A stretch of DNA of 51,877 bases, taken from positions 1-51,877 of the forward strand of contig JAKASX010000014.1 in the NCBI GenBank assembly GCA_021818865.1, given 5' to 3'. The DNA comes from Acidobacteriota bacterium (GTDB lineage Bacteria > Acidobacteriota > Terriglobia > Acidiferrales > UBA7541). The notes under the pieces were generated by a model. That model did not search any database and was not told the DNA's origin. It saw nothing but the letters and a program-made list of their open reading frames with translations. A program made the translations under genes and the position numbers. Positions within the stretch are counted from its first letter, which is position 1. Every line of letters begins with the position of its first letter. Shown here piece after piece: positions 44,997 to 51,877 of this stretch.

Positions 44997-46217
44997 TTGA
45001 CCGCCAAGCTGATTCGACATCCTGACCAGCTTGCCCTGATGGGCGCGCCCACCAGCGCCGCCGCCGCTGCGGCCGGTCTCGAACGCGGTCCCGAAGCGTT
45101 GCGCGCGGCCATCGGCACTCGCCTCGTCGAGGTCGGCTACCAAACCGGCGACGCCGGCGATCTGCCCGCCGAACTGTTCCAGCCCGATCCCGAAAGCCCG
45201 CGCGCGAAAAACGTTCGCGCGGCGCTCGGCGTCCTCGAAGCTCTCCGGTTGCGCGTCGAGCAGCCGGCGAAGTCCCATGCGTTTCCGCTGGTTCTCGGCG
45301 GCGATTCGACGGTGATTTTGGCGCTCGTCGCCGGTTTGCGGCGTCAGGCGCCCAGCCTCGGCCTCCTCCACATCGGCCGCCACGCCGATCTCCACACGCC
45401 CGTTTTCACCGAGGACGGCGTCGTTGAGGCGATGACCGTTTCGCATTTGATCGGCCAGGGAGCGCCCGAGCTCGTTCGCTTCTGGAAAGAGCCGCCGCTC
45501 ATTCGCGAGCCGGATTTGGTCCTCTTCGGCCTGGTGGAATCCGACGCGATCGATCGCGAGCGGCTCTCCACCACGGCCGTAGGCCGGTTCCCGCTCGAGC
45601 GGATTCGGCGCGAAGGCGTGCGCGCCGCGGCTGAGACGGCACGCGAGCGCATCCGGGCGCCAAAACGCGATTTCGTCGTTTTTCTCGACGTCGCTGTTTT
45701 TTCCTCGGCCGAAATGCCGGGCGCGCCGCGCGGCGCCTCGGACGGCCTCGCGCTGGCCGAAGCTCGCGAAACGCTCGCTTGCTTCGCCACGCTTCCCACG
45801 TTCGCCGGGCTGGCCGTCGCTGGCTACGATCCCGCTCTCGACCCCGACCGTCGCGGCGCTGCCGCGATCGCGGATTTGATTGTCGAGGCGCTGGCCTCGC
45901 GGCACACAGCTCTGGTGCAGCCGAAAATCGAGCAAGTGGAGGCCGAACCAGCGTCGCAGCCTTCCGCTGCCGATGCGGAAAGAGCCAAAAGCGGCGAACT
46001 GAGCCATCAACCGGCCGTGCCGCCGGGCGAACCGGAAGCGAAGCCCGCGGCCGCCGACGCCACGGAACCCCGCTCCGCCACGGCCGAAAATTCCTCCAAT
46101 GCTCCGGCTGCCGTGGCCGAGCCGCAAGCCCAAACGGCCGGCGCAAGCGGTTCGAGTTCTTCCTCCGATTCGGCCGATCTTGCCCCTTCAGACGGCTCGG
46201 AACCCGCCAATTCCTGA
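44997..46217 (+). CDS. arginase-fold protein with degraded metal site
   Basis: This 406-residue protein has the ureohydrolase fold: GGDSTVILAL at 101-110, LGLLHIGRHADLHTP at 121-135 and DFVVFLDVAVFSSAEMPG at 225-242 match arginase blocks 1-3. But the metal ligands of GGDH, DAHxD and DxD read GGDS, GRHAD and DVA, so three of six are lost. Catalytic activity as arginase or agmatinase is therefore unlikely. A low-complexity Ala/Pro/Glu/Ser tail takes up the last ~90 residues. TTG 44997 (AAGGGG upstream) is the preferred start; GTG 44973 is an alternative. Confidence 0.78.
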   Translation: MTAKLIRHPDQLALMGAPTSAAAAAAGLERGPEALRAAIGTRLVEVGYQTGDAGDLPAELFQPDPESPRAKNVRAALGVLEALRLRVEQPAKSHAFPLVLGGDSTVILALVAGLRRQAPSLGLLHIGRHADLHTPVFTEDGVVEAMTVSHLIGQGAPELVRFWKEPPLIREPDLVLFGLVESDAIDRERLSTTAVGRFPLERIRREGVRAAAETARERIRAPKRDFVVFLDVAVFSSAEMPGAPRGASDGLALAEARETLACFATLPTFAGLAVAGYDPALDPDRRGAAAIADLIVEALASRHTALVQPKIEQVEAEPASQPSAADAERAKSGELSHQPAVPPGEPEAKPAAADATEPRSATAENSSNAPAAVAEPQAQTAGASGSSSSSDSADLAPSDGSEPANS

Positions 46218-46277
46218 GCGGTTCTCCTGTTCGCCAGCCCCCTCCCGAATTTCCGCCCGTCGGCACGGCAAAAAAGA

Positions 46278-46306
46278 TTGCAACCCTTTTCTCGGGGACA
46301 TACCAT
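46278..46306 (+). promoter_or_regulatory. promoter of the 46352 gene
   Basis: TTGCAA (46278-46283), 17 bases, then TACCAT (46301-46306). A hairpin GGGAGC/GCTCCC (46321-46339) follows in the leader, right before the ribosome-binding site. Confidence 0.5.
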
Positions 46307-46351
46307 CAAAGTAATTGTCAGGGAGCTATTCCTGCTCCCGGGAGAAGCGAA

Positions 46352-46741
46352 ATGCTGCGTAGATCCTCGAAAATTCTGATGTTCGTTGCTGCGTTTGCCC
46401 TCGTCGCCGGCTCATCGGCCTTTGCTCAAACCAAGCGCCATCCGCGCCGCATGCGCGCGGTTGCCTCGCGGCAAGCCGGTGGATCCGGTCTGGGTTTTGG
46501 CGTTTCCGAATCGCTTTCCGGCACCATCCAGATGGTCGTCGCCGACCAGAGGTTGGTGGTGGTGGAAGGCCCGAATAGCGTTCCCTACGATCTGATCGTG
46601 ACGCCGAAAACGGTCATCATGGTCGGCGACAAGCGCGCCACGCTCGAATCGCTTACCGATATGGCCGGCAAAACGGTTTCCGTCGGCTTCGTGCCCCAGC
46701 GCGACGGCAATTTCGCCACCAGCATTGAAGTGACTGGATAA
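46352..46741 (+). CDS. small exported protein, OB-like
   Basis: This 129-residue protein has a signal peptide (RRSSKILMFVAAFALVAGSSAFA-QT) followed by an acidic/basic linker and a beta-rich domain: GTIQMVVADQRLVVVEGP, YDLIVTPKTVIMVGDKRATLESLTDMAGKTVSVGFVP. This is reminiscent of DUF5666-like OB-fold exported proteins. GGGAGAAGCG precedes ATG 46352. A dedicated promoter is predicted. Function unknown. Confidence 0.7.
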   Translation: MLRRSSKILMFVAAFALVAGSSAFAQTKRHPRRMRAVASRQAGGSGLGFGVSESLSGTIQMVVADQRLVVVEGPNSVPYDLIVTPKTVIMVGDKRATLESLTDMAGKTVSVGFVPQRDGNFATSIEVTG

Positions 46742-46933
46742 TCCATTTCTCGTTCTGCGCGGCCGGCTCGATGTCGGCCGCGCGGCGCGAATTCCTCCGA
46801 ATTGTTCTCTTGGCGCGTTTTCACCGCCCGCTCGGAAAAAACGCCCGATTCTTATGCCGCCGCGCGCATGGCGCGTCGCCTCGCGCCGCGCAGCAATGGA
46901 TTTGCACTCCCGTTTCTGGCAGACTGGCGGGCA

Positions 46934-47674
46934 ATGGAGAGCGCGAGAAGGGATTTTTTCTTTCGGAATCGGCGCTGGTTCCTGCTGGCGCTGTTCGTTC
47001 TCGTCTTTTTCGGCATGGGGTTCGTTTCCGCGCCTGTTGGCGAGCGCCTGGCCCATTTCTTCGCCTCCCATGTCCCTGGAACGAGCCTCGCGCTCTGGCG
47101 TCACGCCGCCTACGCGGTTTCGGCCGCGCTCGTCGCTCTCGGTGCCTTCTGGCGCACCTGGGGCACATCGTATCTCACCACGAGCGTAGTGCAGGACAGG
47201 CAAATGCACACCGATCGCCTGCTCGCCGATGGCCCGTACCGATACAGCCGCAATCCGCTCTATTTCGGAAATATTCTTTTTTCGATCGGAATCGGCATGC
47301 TTCTCGTGCCAATCGCATGCCTGGTGCTCATCATTGGCATGTGGATTCTGGTGAGGCTGTTCATTCGAGACGAGGAAGCTGGCCTCGAAGCCACGAAAGC
47401 AGAATCCTATCGCGCCTATCGCGCCGCCGTACCGCGCCTGTTTCCGGCGTTCCGTGCCAGAATTCCCGCCGCCGGCGCGCGCCCCCGCTGGCTGCAAGGC
47501 TTTTGCGGCGAAGCGTTGTTGTGGGCGCTCGCAGTGGCCGAAACGGGGATGGCCGTCACGCTCGATCCCGCGTGGCTGCATGATCGCTTGCTCTGGGCGT
47601 TTGTAATCGCGCTCGGCCTCTATCTGTGGGCGCGCAGTAGCACCAGGAAACCAGCCCCTGGGAACACCGCCTAA
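46934..47674 (+). CDS. isoprenylcysteine-methyltransferase-like (ICMT/PEMT) membrane protein
   Basis: This 246-residue integral membrane protein has about five helices. The hallmark GPYRYSRNPLYFGN (residues about 95-108) and the later EEAGLEATKAESYRAYRAAVPRLFP are the two SAM-binding blocks of the bacterial ICMT/PEMT family. It would methylate a lipid-like or thiol substrate; which one is unknown. ATG 46934 has only weak Shine-Dalgarno sequence (GGCGGG). Confidence 0.85.
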   Translation: MESARRDFFFRNRRWFLLALFVLVFFGMGFVSAPVGERLAHFFASHVPGTSLALWRHAAYAVSAALVALGAFWRTWGTSYLTTSVVQDRQMHTDRLLADGPYRYSRNPLYFGNILFSIGIGMLLVPIACLVLIIGMWILVRLFIRDEEAGLEATKAESYRAYRAAVPRLFPAFRARIPAAGARPRWLQGFCGEALLWALAVAETGMAVTLDPAWLHDRLLWAFVIALGLYLWARSSTRKPAPGNTA

Positions 47675-47689
47675 CCTCGCTCTACCAAT

Positions 47690-48424
47690 CTATCTTGCGG
47701 CCAGTCGCTCGTGCAGGAACGCGAGCGAGAGCGCCCATGCTTCTTTGGCGGATTCAGGGTGGTAGCTGGGGCGCGCATCGCAGAAAAACGCGTGGTCCGC
47801 ATCGGAAAAAGTCACTTCGATGTGCGTCTTTCCCGCTTCCGTGAGCGCGTCGGCAACGGCGCGGCGCTGTTCGGCGCTGATATGCTTGTCGCGCCCACCC
47901 CAGAACAGCAAAATCGGCCCGCTTAAATTTTTCGCTCTCCCAAGCAAGCCCGGTCCCATCTGGCTCGGCGCGATTCCTCCGCCATAAAACGAAATGGCCG
48001 CAGAGAGCGGCGCCACTGCATCGGCCAGATACGCCACGCGCCCGCCCATGCAGAAACCAACAGCGGCGACACGCCCCGCTTCGACTTGTGAATCCGCCAC
48101 AAGCGCCTGATGCGCCGCGCGAATATCCGCTTCTATCCCTGCTTCGGTCAGCGCGCGCACCTGTGTCATTGCATTGGGCAAATCGGTGTAAGGAATGTCC
48201 ATCCCCGGTGCGGTGCGATGAAAGAGTTCCGGCGCCAGCGTGACGAAACCCTCCGCGACGATCCGTTTACAGACGTCGCGAATGTGCCCGTTCACCCCAA
48301 ACGCTTCCTGAAAAACCAGCATCCCGGGGTGTTTCGCGCCATCCGCCGGCCGCGCCAGAAACCCGTTCATCTCGGTGCCGTCGGAAACTCGCAACGTAAT
48401 GGTTTCGGTTTGCAGTTCGCCCAT
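47690..48424 (-). CDS. dienelactone hydrolase family protein
   Basis: This 244-residue alpha/beta-hydrolase has the dienelactone hydrolase triad: C125 in GFCMGGR, D179 in GGRDKH and H211 in DADHAF. E40 in FQEAFGVN is the usual helper glutamate. GGGAGGACGCC lies right before ATG 48424. A minus-strand frame upstream adds 420 codons, but it is only the antisense of the nucleoside hydrolase gene. Substrates may be lactones of aromatic degradation or other esters. Confidence 0.94.
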   Translation of the reverse strand: MGELQTETITLRVSDGTEMNGFLARPADGAKHPGMLVFQEAFGVNGHIRDVCKRIVAEGFVTLAPELFHRTAPGMDIPYTDLPNAMTQVRALTEAGIEADIRAAHQALVADSQVEAGRVAAVGFCMGGRVAYLADAVAPLSAAISFYGGGIAPSQMGPGLLGRAKNLSGPILLFWGGRDKHISAEQRRAVADALTEAGKTHIEVTFSDADHAFFCDARPSYHPESAKEAWALSLAFLHERLAAR

Positions 48425-48541
48425 GGCGTCCTCCCGTTTGTGGCGGCTCCCGCGCGCCAACTGGCATACAATACGCCCTTCGCGGCGGCTCGTGCCATGA
48501 ACGCTGCCGCGGCGAAGTTTTTTCGAGGAGAAGACGGCCGC

Positions 48542-49708
48542 ATGCGCATCCGAGCATTGTTCCTGGCCGCGATTGCAGCGGTGTTTTTCGTCTCGCTGCC
48601 GGTTCACACACAACCAAGGTCGCCGCAACCCGCCCCTCCGGCATCGAAGCGGTCGGATTCTGACCGTGCGGACCGCCCCGCGTCTGTGAATGCAGCGGGG
48701 CGCAAAATCATCATCGAGGAAGACGCCGCCGGTCCCGCAGGCACGGATCTCCAGGCGATTCTCGCGCTCATTCAGTCGCCCCATACCGACGTGCTCGGCA
48801 TCACCGTCGTCACCGGCGACCAGTGGCGCGACGAGGAAGTTGCGCACACCCTGCGCCTGCTCGAACTCATCGGCCGCACCGATATTCCCGTGGTTCCCGG
48901 CGCCGTTTTCCCCATTGACAACAGCCCCCAATTCATCGCCCATTGGGAAAAACTCTACGGCAAGGTCGTCTACCAGGGCGCCTGGAATTGGGGCAAAGTC
49001 CGCGGCCCTTACGTCGTTCCCCCGCTCCCGGAGGGAAATCCCACGACGAAACCTTCCCGCGAAACCGCCGCCGAATTCCTCGTTCGCATGGTCCACAAAT
49101 ATCCGCATCAAGTGACCATTTATTGCGGCGCCCCGCTCACCGATCTCGCGCTCGCCGTCACCATGGACCCTCATTTCGCCGCGCTCACCCGCGGCCTGGT
49201 GCTGATGGGAGGCAGCATCGATCCGCAAACGCAAAATCCCGAATTTCGCGATCATCCTCGGCGCGAATTCAATTTCTGGATGGATCCCGAAGCCACCCAC
49301 GCCGTGCTCCACGCGGACTGGCCGAAAATCGTGGATACGCCCGTGGATATTTCCATCCAGACGCGCCTGAGCCGCGCCATGATCGCCCGCATCGCCCGCG
49401 CCAATACGCCAGTCGCACGTTACCTCGCCCGCTACGCGCATCCCGCATACATGTGGGACGAGCTGGCGGCAATCGCCTGGCTCGATCCCGCCGTCATCAC
49501 GCGCACCGAAAAGCTCTACATGGACGCCTCGATCGATCCCGGCCCGAGCTACGGCGATACGCTCGTCTGGCAACCCGGCCAGAATCCGGGGCTCGGCGAG
49601 CGGCTCGTCACCGTCAACGTCGCTCTCGATAAAGCTCGTTTTTATAGCGATTTCATTCGCTTGATGACCTCGCCCACCCCCGGCGCGCATTTCGCCGTGG
49701 CAAAATGA
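48542..49708 (+). CDS. exported nucleoside hydrolase (IU_nuc_hydro)
   Basis: This 388-residue protein has a signal peptide (MRIRALFLAAIAAVFFVSLP). The fold of inosine-uridine nucleoside hydrolases is seen as VLGITVVTGDQWRDEEVAHTLRLLELIGRTDIPVVPGA, PHQVTIYCGAPLTDLALA, LVLMGGSIDP and EFNFWMDPEA. The canonical DxDxGxDD calcium motif reads EEDAAGPAGTD, a variant. Export suggests scavenging of nucleosides outside the cytoplasm. ATG 48542 is preceded by GAGGAGAAG. It is divergent from the dienelactone hydrolase gene. Confidence 0.88.
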   Translation: MRIRALFLAAIAAVFFVSLPVHTQPRSPQPAPPASKRSDSDRADRPASVNAAGRKIIIEEDAAGPAGTDLQAILALIQSPHTDVLGITVVTGDQWRDEEVAHTLRLLELIGRTDIPVVPGAVFPIDNSPQFIAHWEKLYGKVVYQGAWNWGKVRGPYVVPPLPEGNPTTKPSRETAAEFLVRMVHKYPHQVTIYCGAPLTDLALAVTMDPHFAALTRGLVLMGGSIDPQTQNPEFRDHPRREFNFWMDPEATHAVLHADWPKIVDTPVDISIQTRLSRAMIARIARANTPVARYLARYAHPAYMWDELAAIAWLDPAVITRTEKLYMDASIDPGPSYGDTLVWQPGQNPGLGERLVTVNVALDKARFYSDFIRLMTSPTPGAHFAVAK

Positions 49709-49733
49709 CGGCCACGCCGCGCATCTTTTCCTC

Positions 49734-49762
49734 TTGACTCTCGACGCCAGTCAACCTATAAG
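49734..49762 (+). promoter_or_regulatory. promoter of the permease gene at 49801
   Basis: TTGACT (49734-49739), 17 bases, TATAAG (49757-49762), about 38 bases ahead of ATG 49801. Confidence 0.65.
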
Positions 49763-49800
49763 CAGCGCGGGCCCCGTTTCACGGAAAGGAACCTCGCGCC

Positions 49801-50784
49801 ATGTTCACTCCGCATAGTTTTTCGCTCGCGCTGGTGATGGTGATCGTCAGCACCGTCTGCTGGGGCTCTTGGGCAAACACCTTCAAGGGCGTCAAGAACT
49901 ACCGCTTTGAGCTGTTTTATTGGGACTACGCGATAGGCATCTTTGTTATTTCGCTGATCCTCGCCTTTACCATGGGCAGCATTCATTCCGGCCCGTCGAG
50001 CTTCCTGGCGAATCTTCGTTCCGCCGATACGGGCAACATGATTTCGGCCATGGTTGGCGGCGTGGTGTTCAATCTGGCGAATCTCCTGCTCGTCGCGGGG
50101 ATCGAAATGGCGGGGATGGCCGTCGCGTTTCCCGTTTCGATCGGCTTGGCGCTGGTGGTTGGCGTGGTGCTCAGTTACCTGCTCCAGCCGAAGGGCAATC
50201 CGGCGCTTCTCGCATTGGGCGTCGCGCTGGCGATCGTTGCCGTTGTCCTCGATGGCAAGGCCTACGCCGCGCTCAGCGCTTCGGGCAAGAGCATATCGCG
50301 GAAGAGCATCTGGGTTTGCGTCGTTTCGGGCATCCTGATGGGTCTTTGGGCGCCGTTTGTGACGCACTCGCTCGCGTCGGGCCATGCACTTGGGCCTTAT
50401 GGCACCGCGGTTTTCTTCACGTTCGGCGCGCTCGTTTCCTGCCCGGTTTTCAATACCTATTTGATGAAACGCCCGCTCTCCGGCGAGCCGGTGGATGGCA
50501 GCGGATTTTTCAAGGCCTCCGCCGGTGCGCACCTGCTTGGCATAGCCGGCGGATTCGTTTGGGGCGTTGGCACCGTGTTCAATCTGGTGGCGGCCAATTT
50601 CACCGGCGTCGCCATTTCCTACGCAATTGGCCAGGCTTCGCCGATGGTCGCCGCGCTTTGGGGCGTGCTGGCCTGGCACGAATTCCGTGGCGCCAACTCC
50701 AAAGCGAAAACGCGCCTCGCCCTGATGTTCGTCTTCTACCTCCTGGCCATTGCCACCGTGGCAGCCGCCAACCGCGCCGCCTGA
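49801..50784 (+). CDS. DMT-like permease (GRP/RhaT/ureide-permease type)
   Basis: This 327-residue polytopic membrane protein has about 10 helices and no signal peptide. WGSWANTFKG in helix 1 and FEL..WDYAIGIF are hallmarks of the sugar/rhamnose (GRP/RhaT) and plant ureide-permease branch of the drug/metabolite superfamily. The later SPMVAALWGVLAWHEFRGA is typical of the last helices. Its position behind an exported nucleoside hydrolase suggests uptake of ribose, a base or a nucleoside, but both genes have their own promoters. AAAGGA precedes ATG 49801. Confidence 0.82.
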   Translation: MFTPHSFSLALVMVIVSTVCWGSWANTFKGVKNYRFELFYWDYAIGIFVISLILAFTMGSIHSGPSSFLANLRSADTGNMISAMVGGVVFNLANLLLVAGIEMAGMAVAFPVSIGLALVVGVVLSYLLQPKGNPALLALGVALAIVAVVLDGKAYAALSASGKSISRKSIWVCVVSGILMGLWAPFVTHSLASGHALGPYGTAVFFTFGALVSCPVFNTYLMKRPLSGEPVDGSGFFKASAGAHLLGIAGGFVWGVGTVFNLVAANFTGVAISYAIGQASPMVAALWGVLAWHEFRGANSKAKTRLALMFVFYLLAIATVAAANRAA

Positions 50785-50899
50785 CACCCCGCTGCCGCTT
50801 GCAACCCGGCTGTCTGCCACGCGTCATGCCAACATCCGGTTTCCGCGCCGGGTGGGAACGAGTGGCGCGGGGAGACGCAATTTTGGGAAATCGGGAACC

Positions 50900-51034
50900 A
50901 TGCGAAAGCGTTTCCAGACGGCGTTCTATTCGGTTTCGATCGCGCTCTTGGTCGTGGCCTCTTTCGCCTGCGTTCGCGCCTTTCCGCCTCCGCATTGGGA
51001 GTCGCGCGTTTGCCTTGCGCCAAAAGTGCCATAA
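50900..51034 (+). CDS. small hydrophobic peptide, unknown
   Basis: A 44-codon frame with a basic start (MRKRFQ), a hydrophobic stretch (AFYSVSIALLVVASFACVRA) and a short tail. It looks like a small exported or single-pass peptide. GGGAAATCGGGAACC lies ahead of the ATG. It could also be a chance frame. Confidence 0.35.
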   Translation: MRKRFQTAFYSVSIALLVVASFACVRAFPPPHWESRVCLAPKVP

Positions 51035-51052
51035 TGGATGCGGGGGAAAGCA

Positions 51053-51553
51053 ATGGTATCCATTCAGAATCCCAATCTTTGCGACCGATTAATCCGCATC
51101 ATCGAAACTCATGCCGAGGAGCTGACTCAGCGCACAATCGAAAAGCTTCGCACCAGCCCGCAGACGACCTCCTATCATTCTCTTTCGCACCAGGATCTTC
51201 ACAGCCGCGTCTATGCCGTCTATCACGATCTCGGCCGCTGGCTCTGGGAAAAATCGAGCGACTCCGTTCGCGCCTGGTACAACGAGCTCGGCGAGTATCG
51301 TTGCAAGGAAGGCGTTCCTTTGGCCGAGGTCTTGTGGGCGCTCGTCCTCACGAAAGAACGACTGCTCGATTATCTTGCTGCATATGGTTTCGCTGATTCC
51401 GCCATGGAACTCTATCAGCAGCAGGAATTCGAGCGCCTGGTCAGCCATTTCTTCGACCGCGCCGTCTGCTTCACCGCCGAGGGTTACGAGCACCGCGCGC
51501 ACATTCAGGAACAGATCGCCGCGGCGACCGGCGCCCATTCCGGCGTCTTGTGA
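51053..51553 (+). CDS. RsbRD N-terminal-like sensor protein
   Basis: This 166-residue all-helical protein resembles the N-terminal sensor domain of RsbRD (RsbT co-antagonist) or a globin-like sensor: IRIIETHAEELTQRTIEKLR, YHDLGRWLWEKSSDSVRAWYNELG, RCKEGVPLAEVLWALVLTKE. It would act in a partner-switch network of stress control. GCGGGGGAAAGC precedes ATG 51053. The next gene encodes a STAS protein, which supports this. Confidence 0.75.
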   Translation: MVSIQNPNLCDRLIRIIETHAEELTQRTIEKLRTSPQTTSYHSLSHQDLHSRVYAVYHDLGRWLWEKSSDSVRAWYNELGEYRCKEGVPLAEVLWALVLTKERLLDYLAAYGFADSAMELYQQQEFERLVSHFFDRAVCFTAEGYEHRAHIQEQIAAATGAHSGVL

Positions 51554-51653
51554 TCTCCGCCATCGCCGGCAAAGCCGCGAACCGCTCCGGCTCGCGATTT
51601 CGCGGCCAGAATACGCTTGATTGCGCCGGCTAAATCCGATACTGTTCCGTGCC

Positions 51654-51877
51654 ATGATGGAGAATTCGCTTTCGATCGCTCGCTCGGACGGCAACCGCGC
51701 CGGCCAGCGCGTTTTCCGCCTGCAAGGTCCCTTGACGCTCAGCACCCTTTTCCCGTTCCAAACGGCCGTTCGCGAGGAAACCTGCTCCGCGCTGCTGCTG
51801 GATCTCGCCGGCGTGCCCTACGTGGACTCCGCCGGGCTCGGCTCGCTCGTCGGAGCCTTGGTCACGCTCCAGCGGGC
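51654..51877 (+). CDS. STAS-domain anti-sigma factor antagonist (partial)
   Basis: The first 74 codons of a STAS (SpoIIAA/RsbV-like) protein; the rest lies beyond the window. The phosphorylatable serine is in YVDSAGLGSLVG. FRLQGPLTLSTLFPFQTAVREE fits the first strand and helix. It starts at ATG 51654 or 51657. It probably works with the RsbRD-like protein just upstream in a partner-switch module that frees a sigma factor. Confidence 0.85.
   Translation, partial: MMENSLSIARSDGNRAGQRVFRLQGPLTLSTLFPFQTAVREETCSALLLDLAGVPYVDSAGLGSLVGALVTLQR

Noticed and set aside
44448-46133. 561-codon minus-strand open frame
   Set aside because: Antisense of ispH and the arginase-fold gene; compositionally biased.
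48425-49690. 420-codon N-terminal extension of the dienelactone hydrolase frame
   Set aside because: It overlaps the well-supported nucleoside hydrolase gene, and a strong RBS lies at the internal ATG 48424.

Overview
The window is about 52 kb of GC-rich bacterial chromosome. It most likely comes from an acidobacterium (Acidobacteriota). The best evidence is four large ABC-type permeases without a partner ATPase (the acidobacterial duplicated orphan permease, or ADOP, type). Three of them sit behind a PadR regulator and carry the characteristic N-terminal RKRNRESQLDSELRFHIEQ block. DinB-like proteins, DUF3467, DUF5996, YVTN propellers and palindromic intergenic repeats fit the same group. This assignment is an inference from gene content; no rRNA or tRNA gene was seen.

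Layout. 1-3.1 kb: a YtrA-type GntR regulator divergent from an orphan permease, with an inverted-repeat operator between them. 3.1-6.8 kb: exported proteins of unknown role, a degenerate receiver protein, a DinB protein and a glutaredoxin-like protein. 6.9-9.9 kb: a compact cysM-mec-cysO-moeZ operon for cysteine synthesis from a protein thiocarboxylate. Its carrier protein ends GG-RSC, not GG, so it probably needs trimming by the neighbouring JAMM protease. 9.9-16.9 kb: CDGSH protein, DUF3467, an NRAMP-like transporter, peroxiredoxin, a secreted DinB protein, GTP-dependent PEP carboxykinase and a patatin phospholipase. 17.0-18.1 kb: a very strong predicted promoter ahead of a frameshifted exported protein.

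18.2-32.4 kb: a fatty-acid beta-oxidation set (fadN-, fadA- and fadE-like). It is split by an M48 protease, DUF5996, a UBP zinc finger and two paralogous exported proteins that combine an STN-like domain with peptidoglycan-binding domains. One paralog lies in a minus-strand block with a TIG-domain protein interrupted by an in-frame amber codon. 32.4-35 kb: small unknown proteins and a secreted YVTN propeller. 35.1-43.7 kb: PadR plus three tandem orphan permeases and a remnant of a fourth. A tandem 21-bp repeat over the PadR promoter looks like its operator.

43.9-51.9 kb: ispH, an arginase-fold protein that has lost half of its metal ligands, a small exported protein, an isoprenylcysteine-methyltransferase-like membrane protein, dienelactone hydrolase, an exported nucleoside hydrolase followed by a 10-helix sugar/nucleoside-type permease, and an RsbRD-like protein followed by a STAS anti-sigma antagonist cut by the window end. 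Protein family names come from motifs read by eye; no database search was run.
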